64,000 bases of DNA, taken from the NCBI GenBank assembly GCA_028282595.1, contig JANQHQ010000020.1, forward strand, positions 1-64,000. The letters run 5' to 3'. Source of the DNA: Chlorobium sp. Lineage in GTDB: Bacteria; Bacteroidota; Chlorobiia; Chlorobiales; Chlorobiaceae. The notes under the pieces were generated by a model. It saw only the letters and a program-made list of their open reading frames with translations. It was not told where the DNA came from and ran no database searches. This document shows positions 9,789-18,223 of the stretch, piece by piece (position 1 is the stretch's first letter; every line of letters starts with the position of its first letter). The translations under genes were made by a program, and so were the position numbers.

Positions 9789-9789
9789 G

Positions 9790-9924
9790 GCGGCCACGGC
9801 CGCATGGTTCCACGGGCGCGCCGGAGACCTCGCCAGCGAGATTTCAAGCCTCGTCTCATCCGAGGATATCCTCGCCGCTATCCCCGAAGCCATCACCGAA
9901 ATCTTCTTCGCCGAGGAAGAGTAG
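9790..9924 (+). pseudogene. nnr: Detached 3' fragment of nnr (last 44 codons plus stop)
   Basis: The fragment reproduces the end of nnr from AATAAWFHGRAGD to the TAG stop with four substitutions: three synonymous and one Ala-to-Thr. There is no start codon or remaining enzyme, so it is not functional by itself. The trailer similarity continues to 10007. It is probably the original chromosomal 3' end left behind when the 8559-9789 segment and a new nnr tail were gained; the reverse history is possible. Confidence 0.85.
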
Positions 9925-10144
9925 ATCGGGCCCCTCAACGGGAGCATCCGGAAGGCCTTACCTCCCCTCCCTACCTGCACGAAGTCATTAAAACAATAGA
10001 CAAGCACTGACGTGCCCCCGATCAATAGGCCACTTCTTCCTGGCAAACATCACAACGGGGAAAGTACTGATGGACGCGTTCGGGACCTTGGGACGAACAA
10101 GCACGAACGAGCGACGGACGGGGAAACGGTAACAACAGAGATCG

Positions 10145-10678
10145 TCACCCCTCCCCACCCCGCTCCCTGAACATCACACCGGATTTCGCCTCGTTCCAGA
10201 GGGCGGCGAAACGGGTTTTCTCGGTTTCGGAAAAGCGGACCGAACCGGTGAGAAACCATGAACCGGGATGCTCGGCCGGATCGTCTCCCCGGCAGGTCTC
10301 CATATGAGCCAGATTGGCCACCCTGCCGTCTTCCCCCCTCGTCACCCGCCAGTCACCGGAAAGATACCGTTGCGCGTCGGCGGCCACGATATTGAGCACC
10401 TCCGCCACCTCGACCGTATCGCTGTCGCCCCTCAGGTCGATCCCACCATAGACGTATGCAACGGCATCGAATTCCTCGAGCACAAAACGGAGATACTTGT
10501 TGCGCGCCATGTGGTGCAGTTCGAGATCGTCGAGCAGGTAGACGAACTGCTCTCCGTTCCGGGTGACGCCCGAAATCGAACGCGGAAGGGCGCCGTGCTC
10601 TTCGGCAAGCTCGAGGTACCACTCGCGGTATTCATCGAAAAGTTCGGCAAGCGGGTCTGTCGGGGAATCGGCTCCCAT
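10145..10678 (-). CDS. Hypothetical protein, unrecognised family
   Basis: The 177-aa soluble, acidic protein has no signal peptide and no membrane segment. It starts MGADSPTDPLAELFDEY and ends in a Gly/Arg/Glu tail. Codon use matches neighbouring native genes, supporting it as real. It lies 44 bp downstream of the aminotransferase gene on the same strand and may share its transcript. A catalytic motif was not found, and no function is proposed. Confidence 0.7.
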   Translation of the reverse strand: MGADSPTDPLAELFDEYREWYLELAEEHGALPRSISGVTRNGEQFVYLLDDLELHHMARNKYLRFVLEEFDAVAYVYGGIDLRGDSDTVEVAEVLNIVAADAQRYLSGDWRVTRGEDGRVANLAHMETCRGDDPAEHPGSWFLTGSVRFSETEKTRFAALWNEAKSGVMFRERGGEG

Positions 10679-10722
10679 TGCGGACTAACGGGTTTGTTTA
10701 TCCATGATGCGCGCAAACGGCT

Positions 10723-11937
10723 TCAGTCACAGCCGTGCGCCTTGAGGAAACGTTTGATGTTTCTTGCGGCCTGGCGGATGCGCTCCTCGTTTTCGATAAG
10801 GGCTATGCGGATGTATTCGTCTCCGTAGGGACCGAACCCTATGCCGGGGCTGACGGCGACATTGGCCTCGACGAGCAGTTTCTTGCTGAATTCGAGGCTA
10901 CCCCCCTCGCGAAGCGGCTCGGGAATCCTCGCCCAGACAAACATCGACGCGCGGGGCTGCGGGATATGCCAGCCGGCGTTGGCGAAACTCTGCAGTGTGA
11001 CGTCGCGCCGTCTGCGGTAGGTTTCGCGGATCTCTTCCACGCAGGCCTGATCCTCGTTCAGGGCTATCGTGGAGGCGACCTGGATCGGGGTGAACATGCC
11101 GTAGTCGAGCCAGCTCTTGATCTTGGTCAGCGCTCCTACCAGTCTGGGGTTGCCTACAAGGAAGCCGACGCGCCATCCCGCCATGTTGTAGGTCTTGGAG
11201 AGCGTGTAACTCTCGATCGCCACATCTTTCGCTCCGGGCGCCTGCAGGATGGAAGGTGTCCGGTACCCGTCGAAGGTGATCTCGGCGTAGGCGATATCGC
11301 TGATGACGTAGAACCGTTCCCTGCGCGCGATATCGACGAGCTTTTCGTAAAACGACTCTTCCACCGTTGCGGTCGTCGGATTGTTGGGAAAGTTCACCAC
11401 GAGATACTTGGGCTTCGGGGACGACTCGCGCATCGCGGTTTCGATGTTGCGGAAAAACGCTTCCTCGTCGAGCCGGTAGTCTTCCGTCATCTCGAGGCGG
11501 AACCGGTGGACGTTTCCTCCGGCGAGAATGAACGCCTGCGAATGAATCGGATAGCAGGGATCGGGCACCATCGCGACGTCGCCCGGATTGGTGATCGCCT
11601 GCACGAGGTTGACGTACCCTTCCTTGGAACCCATCGACGCCACGACCTCGGTGTCGGGATCGAGCATGACGCCGTACTTCTCCCGGTACCACCGGCAGAT
11701 GGCGAGCCGGAGCTTGTAGATGCCTTTCGAGACGGAGTAGCCGTGCGTTTTCGGCTTACGGACGCTTTCGACGAGTTTGTCGATGATATGCTGCGGCGTC
11801 GGCCCGTCGGGATTCCCCATGGAGAAGTCGATCACGTCCTCGCCCGCGTGGCGCTGGGCCGTCTTGAGCTCGTTGACGGCCGCGAAGACATATTTCGGCA
11901 GCCGTTTGATCTTTTCAAATTCTATTTCGTCGAACAT
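10723..11937 (-). CDS. PLP-dependent class I/II aminotransferase (AlaC/LL-DAP-aminotransferase-like)
   Basis: The 404-aa cytosolic enzyme belongs to the fold-type I aminotransferases. It shows NPDGPTP near the N-terminus, the NFPNNPT substrate/PLP motif, DIAYAEITFDG, and the PLP-lysine motif SKTYNMAGWRVGF. It resembles alanine or aspartate aminotransferases of the AlaC type, which transfer amino groups between alanine or glutamate and 2-oxo acids. The start ATG at 11937 (MFDEIEFEKIKR) was preferred: the frame is open to 12288, but that upstream part overlaps the radical SAM gene and is low-complexity. Family is secure; amino-acid specificity is not. Confidence 0.9.
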   Translation of the reverse strand: MFDEIEFEKIKRLPKYVFAAVNELKTAQRHAGEDVIDFSMGNPDGPTPQHIIDKLVESVRKPKTHGYSVSKGIYKLRLAICRWYREKYGVMLDPDTEVVASMGSKEGYVNLVQAITNPGDVAMVPDPCYPIHSQAFILAGGNVHRFRLEMTEDYRLDEEAFFRNIETAMRESSPKPKYLVVNFPNNPTTATVEESFYEKLVDIARRERFYVISDIAYAEITFDGYRTPSILQAPGAKDVAIESYTLSKTYNMAGWRVGFLVGNPRLVGALTKIKSWLDYGMFTPIQVASTIALNEDQACVEEIRETYRRRRDVTLQSFANAGWHIPQPRASMFVWARIPEPLREGGSLEFSKKLLVEANVAVSPGIGFGPYGDEYIRIALIENEERIRQAARNIKRFLKAHGCD

Positions 11938-12046
11938 TTGTATCGGAAGGTCTTTTTTACCGGCGTAAACAGGAATTAAGCATACAGAAAAAGTACGAGA
12001 CGGCAAATACGGGGCGCGGGAAATCAGGGCGAAAAATTTTTCGCCC

Positions 12047-13642
12047 CTACGTTGCGCCGCCGATTCGGCCCTGTTCATCGTGGAAACAGAAGGGGTCGCG
12101 GTCCCGGAAAGGATCGAGGCCCATGCCGTGCACGACGGCCATGCACCCTCCGCATACCGGCCGGAGGTCGCACGCGGAGCAGGCCGCCGATCCATCCCTG
12201 TACCTCGCGGCTTCCCTGGAGTCGTAGATCGACAGAAAATCGCTTTCGGAAATCCTGCCGAGAGGAGAAGGAAACTTGCGGCATGCATGCACCTCGCCGT
12301 CCGGCAGGAGCGCCAGGAAATTGAAGGCCGCGCCGCACCCGAAACCCGTACAGCCGCCGAACGGCCGGATGCCCTCTTCGCGGCGAAGTATGTTTATCAG
12401 GTTCTCCTTGATACCGATCACCGGACTCTCCCTCGCCGCCGCGGCGTACTCTTCGAGAAAACGCCGGTACTCGGCCGGATCGGGCAGGGGCAGCCCGGCG
12501 CCCTCACCGACCTGGGAGAGGCGGTTGAAGGTGAAGAATCCGGTCTTCTCCCGCAGGTATTCCGCAAGGGGGAGCACCTGCCGCATGTTCCGTTCCGTCA
12601 GTGTGAGCATGACCGCCGACGGAACGTCGTGTTTTCGGAGGAGGTCGAGAAAACCGGCTACCCTCTTGAAGTAGCCCTTTCCCCTGACGAGGTCGTTGTG
12701 TTCCTCGAGGCCTTCGAGACTTACCTGGAAGTACTCGGGCATCTGTAGGTCGATACAGCGGAGCAGCTCTTCTTCGCTGACGGGGTTGCCGAGCACGGAG
12801 GTCGCCATCCCTTTTCCTGCCGCGGCCCCGTAGAGCGTAAAAAAGTGCGGCGAAAGAAACGGGTTGCCACCGGAAAAACAGATATGGGCGCGGACGTTTT
12901 TCCGGTCGCAGAAGCGTTCGAAATCGTCGATGACGGCAAGACCCTCCCCGGCGGTAAGGGGGGAGCGCTTCTGCCGGTCGTAGCAGTGGCTGCAGTGCAG
13001 ATCGCAGGCGTTGGTGATGTGCCACTGCAGGGTAAAGGCCGAAGCGGTGCGGTAGCGCGCGGCAATCCCCTCCCCTTCGGGAAAGCCCTGCAGGGTCCGG
13101 GAAGTCAGGTAGGGCGCCTTGATGACTATACCCTTCCGGGCCGCATGGTCGATAGCCAGATTCACCGCCCGCAGCTCACGTCCCGTCAGCCCGCCGGGAG
13201 AATCCTCCAGGAGAACCTTCAGCGCAAGCAGCATCTGTTCGTCGGCGGCTTCAGCGTAGACCCTTCCGGTCTCGGGCCCCTTCCATACGGCGACCCACCC
13301 TCCGGAGGCGGAAGGCGGACGCCCCTCCCCTGTCGCGGGGAAAAAGGAGGACACGTCGCCCGTCACCTCGACAAGCTGCAGAACGGGATTGATGACCGCG
13401 CCACGCCCGGGGCGTTCCTGAGTCCGCTTGTCCCGTTTCACTTCATGCAGGGCGTATTCGACGGCGGCGATATCGGCCGGATTCACCGCACCCGGCCGCG
13501 GAGGGAGGCTCTTTTTCAGGAAGCTCGACAGCCCGGCAGGACCGGCCTGCAACGCGGCTCGCCCCTCCTTCCCGGAGAGGAGCGTGCGCACTTCCTCAAA
13601 AGCGAGGGTCAGCGGAAATATTTCTTCCGGCATGCTGGACAT
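12047..13642 (-). CDS. Radical SAM/SPASM peptide maturase, SbtM-like (thio/selenooxazole RiPP type)
   Basis: The 531-aa protein has an N-terminal region of about 200 residues. A radical SAM core follows with the 4Fe-4S motif CX3CX2C in NACDLHCSHCYDRQ and the SAM-binding FSGGNP. A Cys-rich C-terminal SPASM region contains CTGFGC, ACRKFPSP and CSACDLRPVCGGC. The patterns GNPVSEEELL, QVSLEGLEEHND and GCGAAFNFLALLPDGEVHAC match my memory of the SbtM family, which modifies Cys-rich SbtA peptides. A Cys-rich precursor gene lies immediately upstream with a terminator-like hairpin between. The M1 start has a GGGGAA ribosome site. Maturase class is firm; the chemistry is inferred. Confidence 0.85.
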   Translation of the reverse strand: MSSMPEEIFPLTLAFEEVRTLLSGKEGRAALQAGPAGLSSFLKKSLPPRPGAVNPADIAAVEYALHEVKRDKRTQERPGRGAVINPVLQLVEVTGDVSSFFPATGEGRPPSASGGWVAVWKGPETGRVYAEAADEQMLLALKVLLEDSPGGLTGRELRAVNLAIDHAARKGIVIKAPYLTSRTLQGFPEGEGIAARYRTASAFTLQWHITNACDLHCSHCYDRQKRSPLTAGEGLAVIDDFERFCDRKNVRAHICFSGGNPFLSPHFFTLYGAAAGKGMATSVLGNPVSEEELLRCIDLQMPEYFQVSLEGLEEHNDLVRGKGYFKRVAGFLDLLRKHDVPSAVMLTLTERNMRQVLPLAEYLREKTGFFTFNRLSQVGEGAGLPLPDPAEYRRFLEEYAAAARESPVIGIKENLINILRREEGIRPFGGCTGFGCGAAFNFLALLPDGEVHACRKFPSPLGRISESDFLSIYDSREAARYRDGSAACSACDLRPVCGGCMAVVHGMGLDPFRDRDPFCFHDEQGRIGGAT

Positions 13643-13676
13643 GGCTCATTCCCCGGCGGTGTTTGCAGGACTGCAA

Positions 13677-13709
13677 GAAAAACGGCCCGCAGGCGAACCT
13701 GCGGACCGT
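13677..13709 (-). terminator. Terminator/attenuator between precursor peptide and maturase
   Basis: On the minus strand ACGGTCCGCAGG and CCTGCGGGCCGT pair around a short TTCG loop and are followed by a T run (complement of 13677-13682). It lies after the precursor stop and before the maturase start, which would give much more precursor than enzyme mRNA. Confidence 0.75.
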
Positions 13710-13748
13710 CACACTTCGGAAAAGCCCGGGTACACCTGCGGCGAACCG

Positions 13749-14006
13749 TTACTCCTGCGCTCCGGAAGCGCCCGCCGTATCCTTCATTCCGGCGCACGAC
13801 CCGGTCCCGCCACCGGCCGTATCCTCGGATGCGGCGCAGGAACCCATGCCTCCGCCGGCGCTCTCTTCCCCGGTTTTTTCCGTTTTGCTGCAGCTTGTCG
13901 CGCCGCAACTGCCGCTGGCCTTCTGGCAACCGCCGAGCGTCACGCCTGCCACCAGACCGGCAACGCTCAGACCGGCAAGCATTTTTTTCATCGTTTTCCT
14001 TTCCAT
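13749..14006 (-). CDS. Cys/Gly-rich RiPP precursor peptide (SbtA-like)
   Basis: The 85-aa product has a basic start and hydrophobic stretch (MKKMLAGLSVAGLVAG) ending in a LGGC lipobox-like site. A tail with repeated GSC units follows: GSCGATSC, GMGSCAAS and GTGSCAGM. This is the layout expected of a secreted or lipidated peptide modified at cysteines by the adjoining SPASM maturase. It resembles SbtA precursors, but the stop is TAA and no in-frame TGA occurs, so there is no selenocysteine. Two starts are possible: 14006 (GGGAG site) and 13991 (GGAAAGGA site). The gene is preceded by a 176-bp intergenic stretch likely to hold its promoter. Confidence 0.75.
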   Translation of the reverse strand: MERKTMKKMLAGLSVAGLVAGVTLGGCQKASGSCGATSCSKTEKTGEESAGGGMGSCAASEDTAGGGTGSCAGMKDTAGASGAQE

Positions 14007-14182
14007 AATCGTCTCCCGTTTTTCGGCATTTCCCCGGAGAGATCCGCCCTTTTGCAATCGTTCCAGAAATCCGGAGAGGCGTACGCACTCAACGGACAAT
14101 ATAACGAAAAATGAGGGGAGGCCGGCAAAACGCGCGGGAACCGGGGTGGCGGGACCACAGCCGCCCGCTTGCCCGACAGGGG

Positions 14183-17100
14183 CTAAAATCTTACGGCATT
14201 GGCCCTTGCAGCCTGCTCCATGAAAAGCTCTTTCCAACCGGGACCTGAGATCTTTTCCGCGATAACGACCGTGATATGCTTCGGTTCGACGCCGAGGTCG
14301 CGGTTCCTCCCCAGCCCCTGGACGCAGGACGGACAGTTGGTAAGAATCACCTTGCTGTGCGTCTCTTCCTTCGCCTTCCTGACCGCACCCCGTTTGCGAT
14401 GTAGCATCGAATCCGTGATATCCGGGCGCGAGAGCGCCAGGGTCCCGGCCTCCGAGCAGCAATGCTCGACTGGAGTGACACGTTCGAAGCCGCCGAGTTC
14501 CTGCAACTCGCCGACGGCTTTTCCGCCGAGAGAGTCGTGGCAGGGGGCATGATAGAGACAGTTGTCGCCTCCCGTGAGCTTCATGCCGTTCTCGACGGCG
14601 TAGCTCATAACATCGACGATCCGGCCGCCGAACAGCTTGTTGGTCTCCATGCTTTCGAGGCCTTCGAGACAGGTGCCGCAGGTGATGACGCACGCATCGA
14701 ATTCAAGATAGGAGAACATTTCGCGTATCTGCGTGAACATGACGGTGTTGCGAAGCACCAGTCTGGCGTGCAGGTCGTTCTGCGCGTTGACGTGAGCCGG
14801 AAAACCGCAGCAGAGAAACGGCGGAGGCAGCACCACCCGCGCGCCGCTTTCGAGGAGCACGTGGATCGCGGCCATGGAGATTGTCGACTGCAGCCGTTCC
14901 GAACCGCATCCGGGAAAATAAAACACCGTTTTTTCGGCATCCCCCGCCGGTTCGAAAACCAGAACCTGGTCCGAATCGCACGAGGGGATAACGTCCCGCA
15001 ATGTTTTCTCGGGCACCGGAGGAACCGAGGAACGAACCATTCTCAGGGCGTAGAGCGACGGGGGATTCTCGGGATCCTGAAGAGGCCTGCTCAAACGGTT
15101 CCCCACCCGGATAGCGGCGCTACCCATACGAACCACCGTGTTACGGAACACCCTGTTGAAAAACGGCGAACGGTTGTCGAGATACTTCAGCGTCATCTGC
15201 GTGAACGGAGAGAAGTGCTTGTACCCCCAGCCTTCGAGAATTCCCCGTTCAAGCACCGATACCTCCCCGGTATCGATATCGACCGGGCAGGGTTTCAGGC
15301 ATTTATGGCAGATCGTGCAGTGGTCGGCCACCTCCTCGAGCCAGCGAAGCAGTTCGAAATCGGTTTTTCTTTCCCGCTGGGCGTCGTAGAGCAGCGCTTC
15401 GATCAGCGAACCGATCGCCAGATTCTTGTTTCTGGGGTGATAGAACATCCCGCGCGCAGGGTAGTAGACGCAGCAGTCCGTCTTGCACTTGCCGCAACGG
15501 ATGCAGTAGTCGACCTTTTTCGACAGCTCCTCGATCTGCGCCCTTTTCAGGATATGGGCTTCGAGCTCCAGCAGGTTGAACGATGGCGTGAAGATATGAC
15601 CGAGCACATCGAAATCCTCGAGCTTTCCGGGATTCATCATTCCTTTCGGATCGACGGTCCGCCGGTATGCGCTCAATTCCTCGATGCGCTCCCTGTCCAT
15701 GTACTTGAGCTTGGTCACGCCGATGCCGTGCTCGCCGGAAACGACGCCGCCGAGCGCGATGACCTTTTCCATGACCTTGTCGACCACATGGTCGGCCCTG
15801 CGGAGCATGGGCTGATCGTTGGAAAGGACGGGAATGTTGACATGGACGTTCCCGTCGCCGGCGTGCATGTGGGTGGCTATGACGATACGGCGGTCCCGGA
15901 CGTACCGGAAGGTATCGTCGAAAGCCGAGACGATCGTCGGGTAACCGTGAAACAGTTCGTTGAACTCACCCTGGAACTCCTGCGTCACGGCAAGCGCGCG
16001 CAGTTCCTTTTCGTCCGCGGCCCGCAACTGCTCCTCCGCCCGGGCGCAGAGATCGTCGGCGGCGGGTATTTTCAGGGCGAACCGTTCGCCGTCCTCCCTG
16101 ACGGTCGCATTGTGCAACAGATCCCGGGCGGCATCGATGAAACAGAGCTGGGAGTACCGTTCCTCTTCGATGTTGAGAGCGTCGGCGAATCGCGCGAACT
16201 CCGCCAGGGCGTCGAGGGGAATCACGACGTCCTCGTTCAGCTTGAAAGCGTTCGTTCTGCGCGCGATGGCGCTCAGCTTTTTGCGGTCCGCCCAGAAGCG
16301 TTGCGCCTCTTCGGCGTCGCGGGCCACGAACAGCATCGTGTTGGGATGGTGTTCGAGCAGCGCCCTGACGCGTTCGACGCCGGCTTCGGTGTGCTCCGGG
16401 CGATGACCGGCGATATCGATAAGAAGAACCGCCTTGGGCATCTGCGGCCGGGGCGCCTTGACCTTGTAGTCGATGGCCTTTATGTATTCGTCGTCGAAGT
16501 GTTCCAGGGCGAGCAGCGCTTCGCTGTCGTCCTTCGGAAGAGGAAAAATCCTCGAGAGCTCGATGATAACCTGGCTGGCCTCGTCCATGTCGGGGCCGAA
16601 AAACTCGAGACAGAGAGTCTCGGTCTCCTCGTACTCGGGATAGAGCACGAACACCGCCGACGTGATAACCCCGTCGGTGCCTTCCTTCTGCAGGCCCGGC
16701 ACACCGCCGAGCGTCTTGTTGGTGATATCCTTCCAGAGCCCTTTTTTGCGGATATCGGTCCCGAGCAGCTCGATCCTCCTGACGAGCGCACCCTTCTCGT
16801 CGAGCACCTCGTAGGCGACGGTATCGTCGGGCAGGATCTTGCGGAGCCGGTGATCGGTCCTGCGCACCCTGCGGTTCTCCCCGGTGGGCATGGCTATCGT
16901 CCATTCGAGAAGGTTGTCGATGCAGGTACCCCATCGCACGGCTTTCTTGCCGCCGGCATTCTCGGCGATGTTGCCGCCGACCGTACAGGACCACTCGCTT
17001 GTGGGATCGGTGGCGAATACAAGCCCCTTCTCGCCGGCGAAATCCATGGCCTTTTCGGTCACGACGCCCGCCTCGACTTCGAGTACGGGGGCCGAGACGG

Positions 17101-17806
17101 TCTCGCCGGTGTCGAGCGTGAACTCGCGCCGGCTCATACCTTTGATCCGGTTGAGTTTTTCCGTATTGAGGATCACGCAGCCCGGACGAAGCGGCACCGC
17201 TCCTCCCGTCAGGCCGGTGCCGGCGCCTCTCGGGATGACGTTCAGCCCCAGTTTCCCGATCGCCTCTATGAGCGGCGCGACCTGCGCCTCTTCATCGGGT
17301 GTGACGACCGCGACGGGCAGGTGCAGACGCCAGTCGGTCGCGTCGGTCGCGTGGGCTACCAGCGTGAACGGATCGAACAGCACATTCCCCGGCCCGACAA
17401 CCACCCCGAGCTCCCGTTTAAGGCGTTTCCTGAACTCCGGCGCGCGCTCCACCTCGATTCTGAAATCGTCGAAAATCTTTCTGAGAGCCTCCACGATGCA
17501 CAAAACGCGCCGTTCGCCGTTCGCGCTCCCGGAGATGGTGTCGAGGTCCTTGAAGGCGTGCTCGAACAGACGCGTCCTGCGCGCCGCCGAATCGACAAGT
17601 TCTTGAAAGAGATAGGGATTTCTCCGGTGAATGAGCACTTCGCCGAAAATCCGCATCAGGAGCCTTGCCGAACGTCCTGTGACGCGGATATCGCGAAGTT
17701 CGTCGAGCATCCTGACGTTCTCTTCGCCGAGCAGATGCGACAGAGCCTGCCGGTCCGTTGCGGATGTATAGTTGAACGGTATTTCCCGTACTGCTGTTGT
17801 ACTCAC
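14183..17806 (-). CDS. Large FAD-linked oxidase/Fe-S dehydrogenase (DUF3683, D-lactate/glycolate dehydrogenase-like)
   Basis: The 1207-aa fusion joins an N-terminal DUF3683-like region (about 1-140) and a PCMH-type FAD-binding domain with PRGAGTGLTGG (about 192-203). An FAD-oxidase C-terminal domain follows with HMHAGDGNVHVN and SGEHGIG, then two 4Fe-4S motifs, CIRCGKCKTDC (about 767) and CTICHKCLKPCP (about 829). The C-terminus carries two CCG domains (CCGFPAHVN near 997 and HCCSEAG near 1114) as in GlpC/HdrB. Relatives oxidise D-2-hydroxy acids and pass electrons to quinone through Fe-S/CCG subunits. The same parts are separate genes (GlcD/GlcF, LldE) in other bacteria. The substrate is unknown, probably D-lactate or a similar acid. 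Confidence 0.88.
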   Translation of the reverse strand: MSTTAVREIPFNYTSATDRQALSHLLGEENVRMLDELRDIRVTGRSARLLMRIFGEVLIHRRNPYLFQELVDSAARRTRLFEHAFKDLDTISGSANGERRVLCIVEALRKIFDDFRIEVERAPEFRKRLKRELGVVVGPGNVLFDPFTLVAHATDATDWRLHLPVAVVTPDEEAQVAPLIEAIGKLGLNVIPRGAGTGLTGGAVPLRPGCVILNTEKLNRIKGMSRREFTLDTGETVSAPVLEVEAGVVTEKAMDFAGEKGLVFATDPTSEWSCTVGGNIAENAGGKKAVRWGTCIDNLLEWTIAMPTGENRRVRRTDHRLRKILPDDTVAYEVLDEKGALVRRIELLGTDIRKKGLWKDITNKTLGGVPGLQKEGTDGVITSAVFVLYPEYEETETLCLEFFGPDMDEASQVIIELSRIFPLPKDDSEALLALEHFDDEYIKAIDYKVKAPRPQMPKAVLLIDIAGHRPEHTEAGVERVRALLEHHPNTMLFVARDAEEAQRFWADRKKLSAIARRTNAFKLNEDVVIPLDALAEFARFADALNIEEERYSQLCFIDAARDLLHNATVREDGERFALKIPAADDLCARAEEQLRAADEKELRALAVTQEFQGEFNELFHGYPTIVSAFDDTFRYVRDRRIVIATHMHAGDGNVHVNIPVLSNDQPMLRRADHVVDKVMEKVIALGGVVSGEHGIGVTKLKYMDRERIEELSAYRRTVDPKGMMNPGKLEDFDVLGHIFTPSFNLLELEAHILKRAQIEELSKKVDYCIRCGKCKTDCCVYYPARGMFYHPRNKNLAIGSLIEALLYDAQRERKTDFELLRWLEEVADHCTICHKCLKPCPVDIDTGEVSVLERGILEGWGYKHFSPFTQMTLKYLDNRSPFFNRVFRNTVVRMGSAAIRVGNRLSRPLQDPENPPSLYALRMVRSSVPPVPEKTLRDVIPSCDSDQVLVFEPAGDAEKTVFYFPGCGSERLQSTISMAAIHVLLESGARVVLPPPFLCCGFPAHVNAQNDLHARLVLRNTVMFTQIREMFSYLEFDACVITCGTCLEGLESMETNKLFGGRIVDVMSYAVENGMKLTGGDNCLYHAPCHDSLGGKAVGELQELGGFERVTPVEHCCSEAGTLALSRPDITDSMLHRKRGAVRKAKEETHSKVILTNCPSCVQGLGRNRDLGVEPKHITVVIAEKISGPGWKELFMEQAARANAVRF

Positions 17807-17976
17807 AATCTCCCTGCTTTCACTACCCGATATCCGGAGTCAGCCAAATATCAGAAAAATATTCCTCTTCTCCATGAGCGCCCCAGAGCCTCCCCCTGGA
17901 AAGTACAAGAGCAAACGGATAAAACAGTTAGAAAATTCATTCTCCTGACGGGACGGGAGAGAAACAGCGTTCAAAC

Positions 17977-18007
17977 GAAAACAGGGGCGAACACCCGTTC
18001 GCCCCTG
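17977..18007 (-). terminator. Rho-independent terminator for the hydrolase transcript
   Basis: CAGGGGCGAAC and GTTCGCCCCTG form a perfect 11-bp stem with a 4-nt loop (17982-18007). On the minus strand it is followed by TTTTCGTTT. It lies downstream of the hydrolase gene, separated from its stop by the copy B repeat. Confidence 0.75.
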
Positions 18008-18035
18008 CAGCAGCCGGAACAATGCAACAACTCAA

Positions 18036-18208
18036 GGGAACCTCTAAAAACTTATTGCGCGCCCAAATTGCTGCGTTGTCCCGACGAGTCGGGATCGAAA
18101 TCCTCATCCCGACTTGTCGGGACTCCGGTTTCGAAGTTTATCCCGATTGCTATCGGGGCTCCGTCCGCCTTGCACTTTGCTCGCTCATGACACTTTTTAG
18201 AGGTGCCC
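18036..18208. repeat. MITE-like element, copy B (173 bp)
   Basis: The element has inverted ends GGGAACCTCTAAAAA and TTTTTAGAGGTGCCC. It is flanked by identical TCAA on both sides (18032-18035 and 18209-18212), a 4-bp target duplication. The interior contains the CCCGAC..GTCGGG and CCCGAT..ATCGGG palindromes of the family. It lies 15 bp after the hydrolase stop codon. No coding capacity. Confidence 0.85.
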
Positions 18209-18223
18209 TCAACAGATCAACAA

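Noticed and set aside
13749..14006. Selenocysteine in the SbtA-like peptide
   Set aside because: The stop is TAA and no in-frame TGA occurs in the coding part.
14462..18190. 1242-codon open frame on the plus strand opposite the FAD/Fe-S gene
   Set aside because: It is long only because high-GC third positions leave few stops on the opposite strand; the minus-strand protein has clear FAD and Fe-S motifs.
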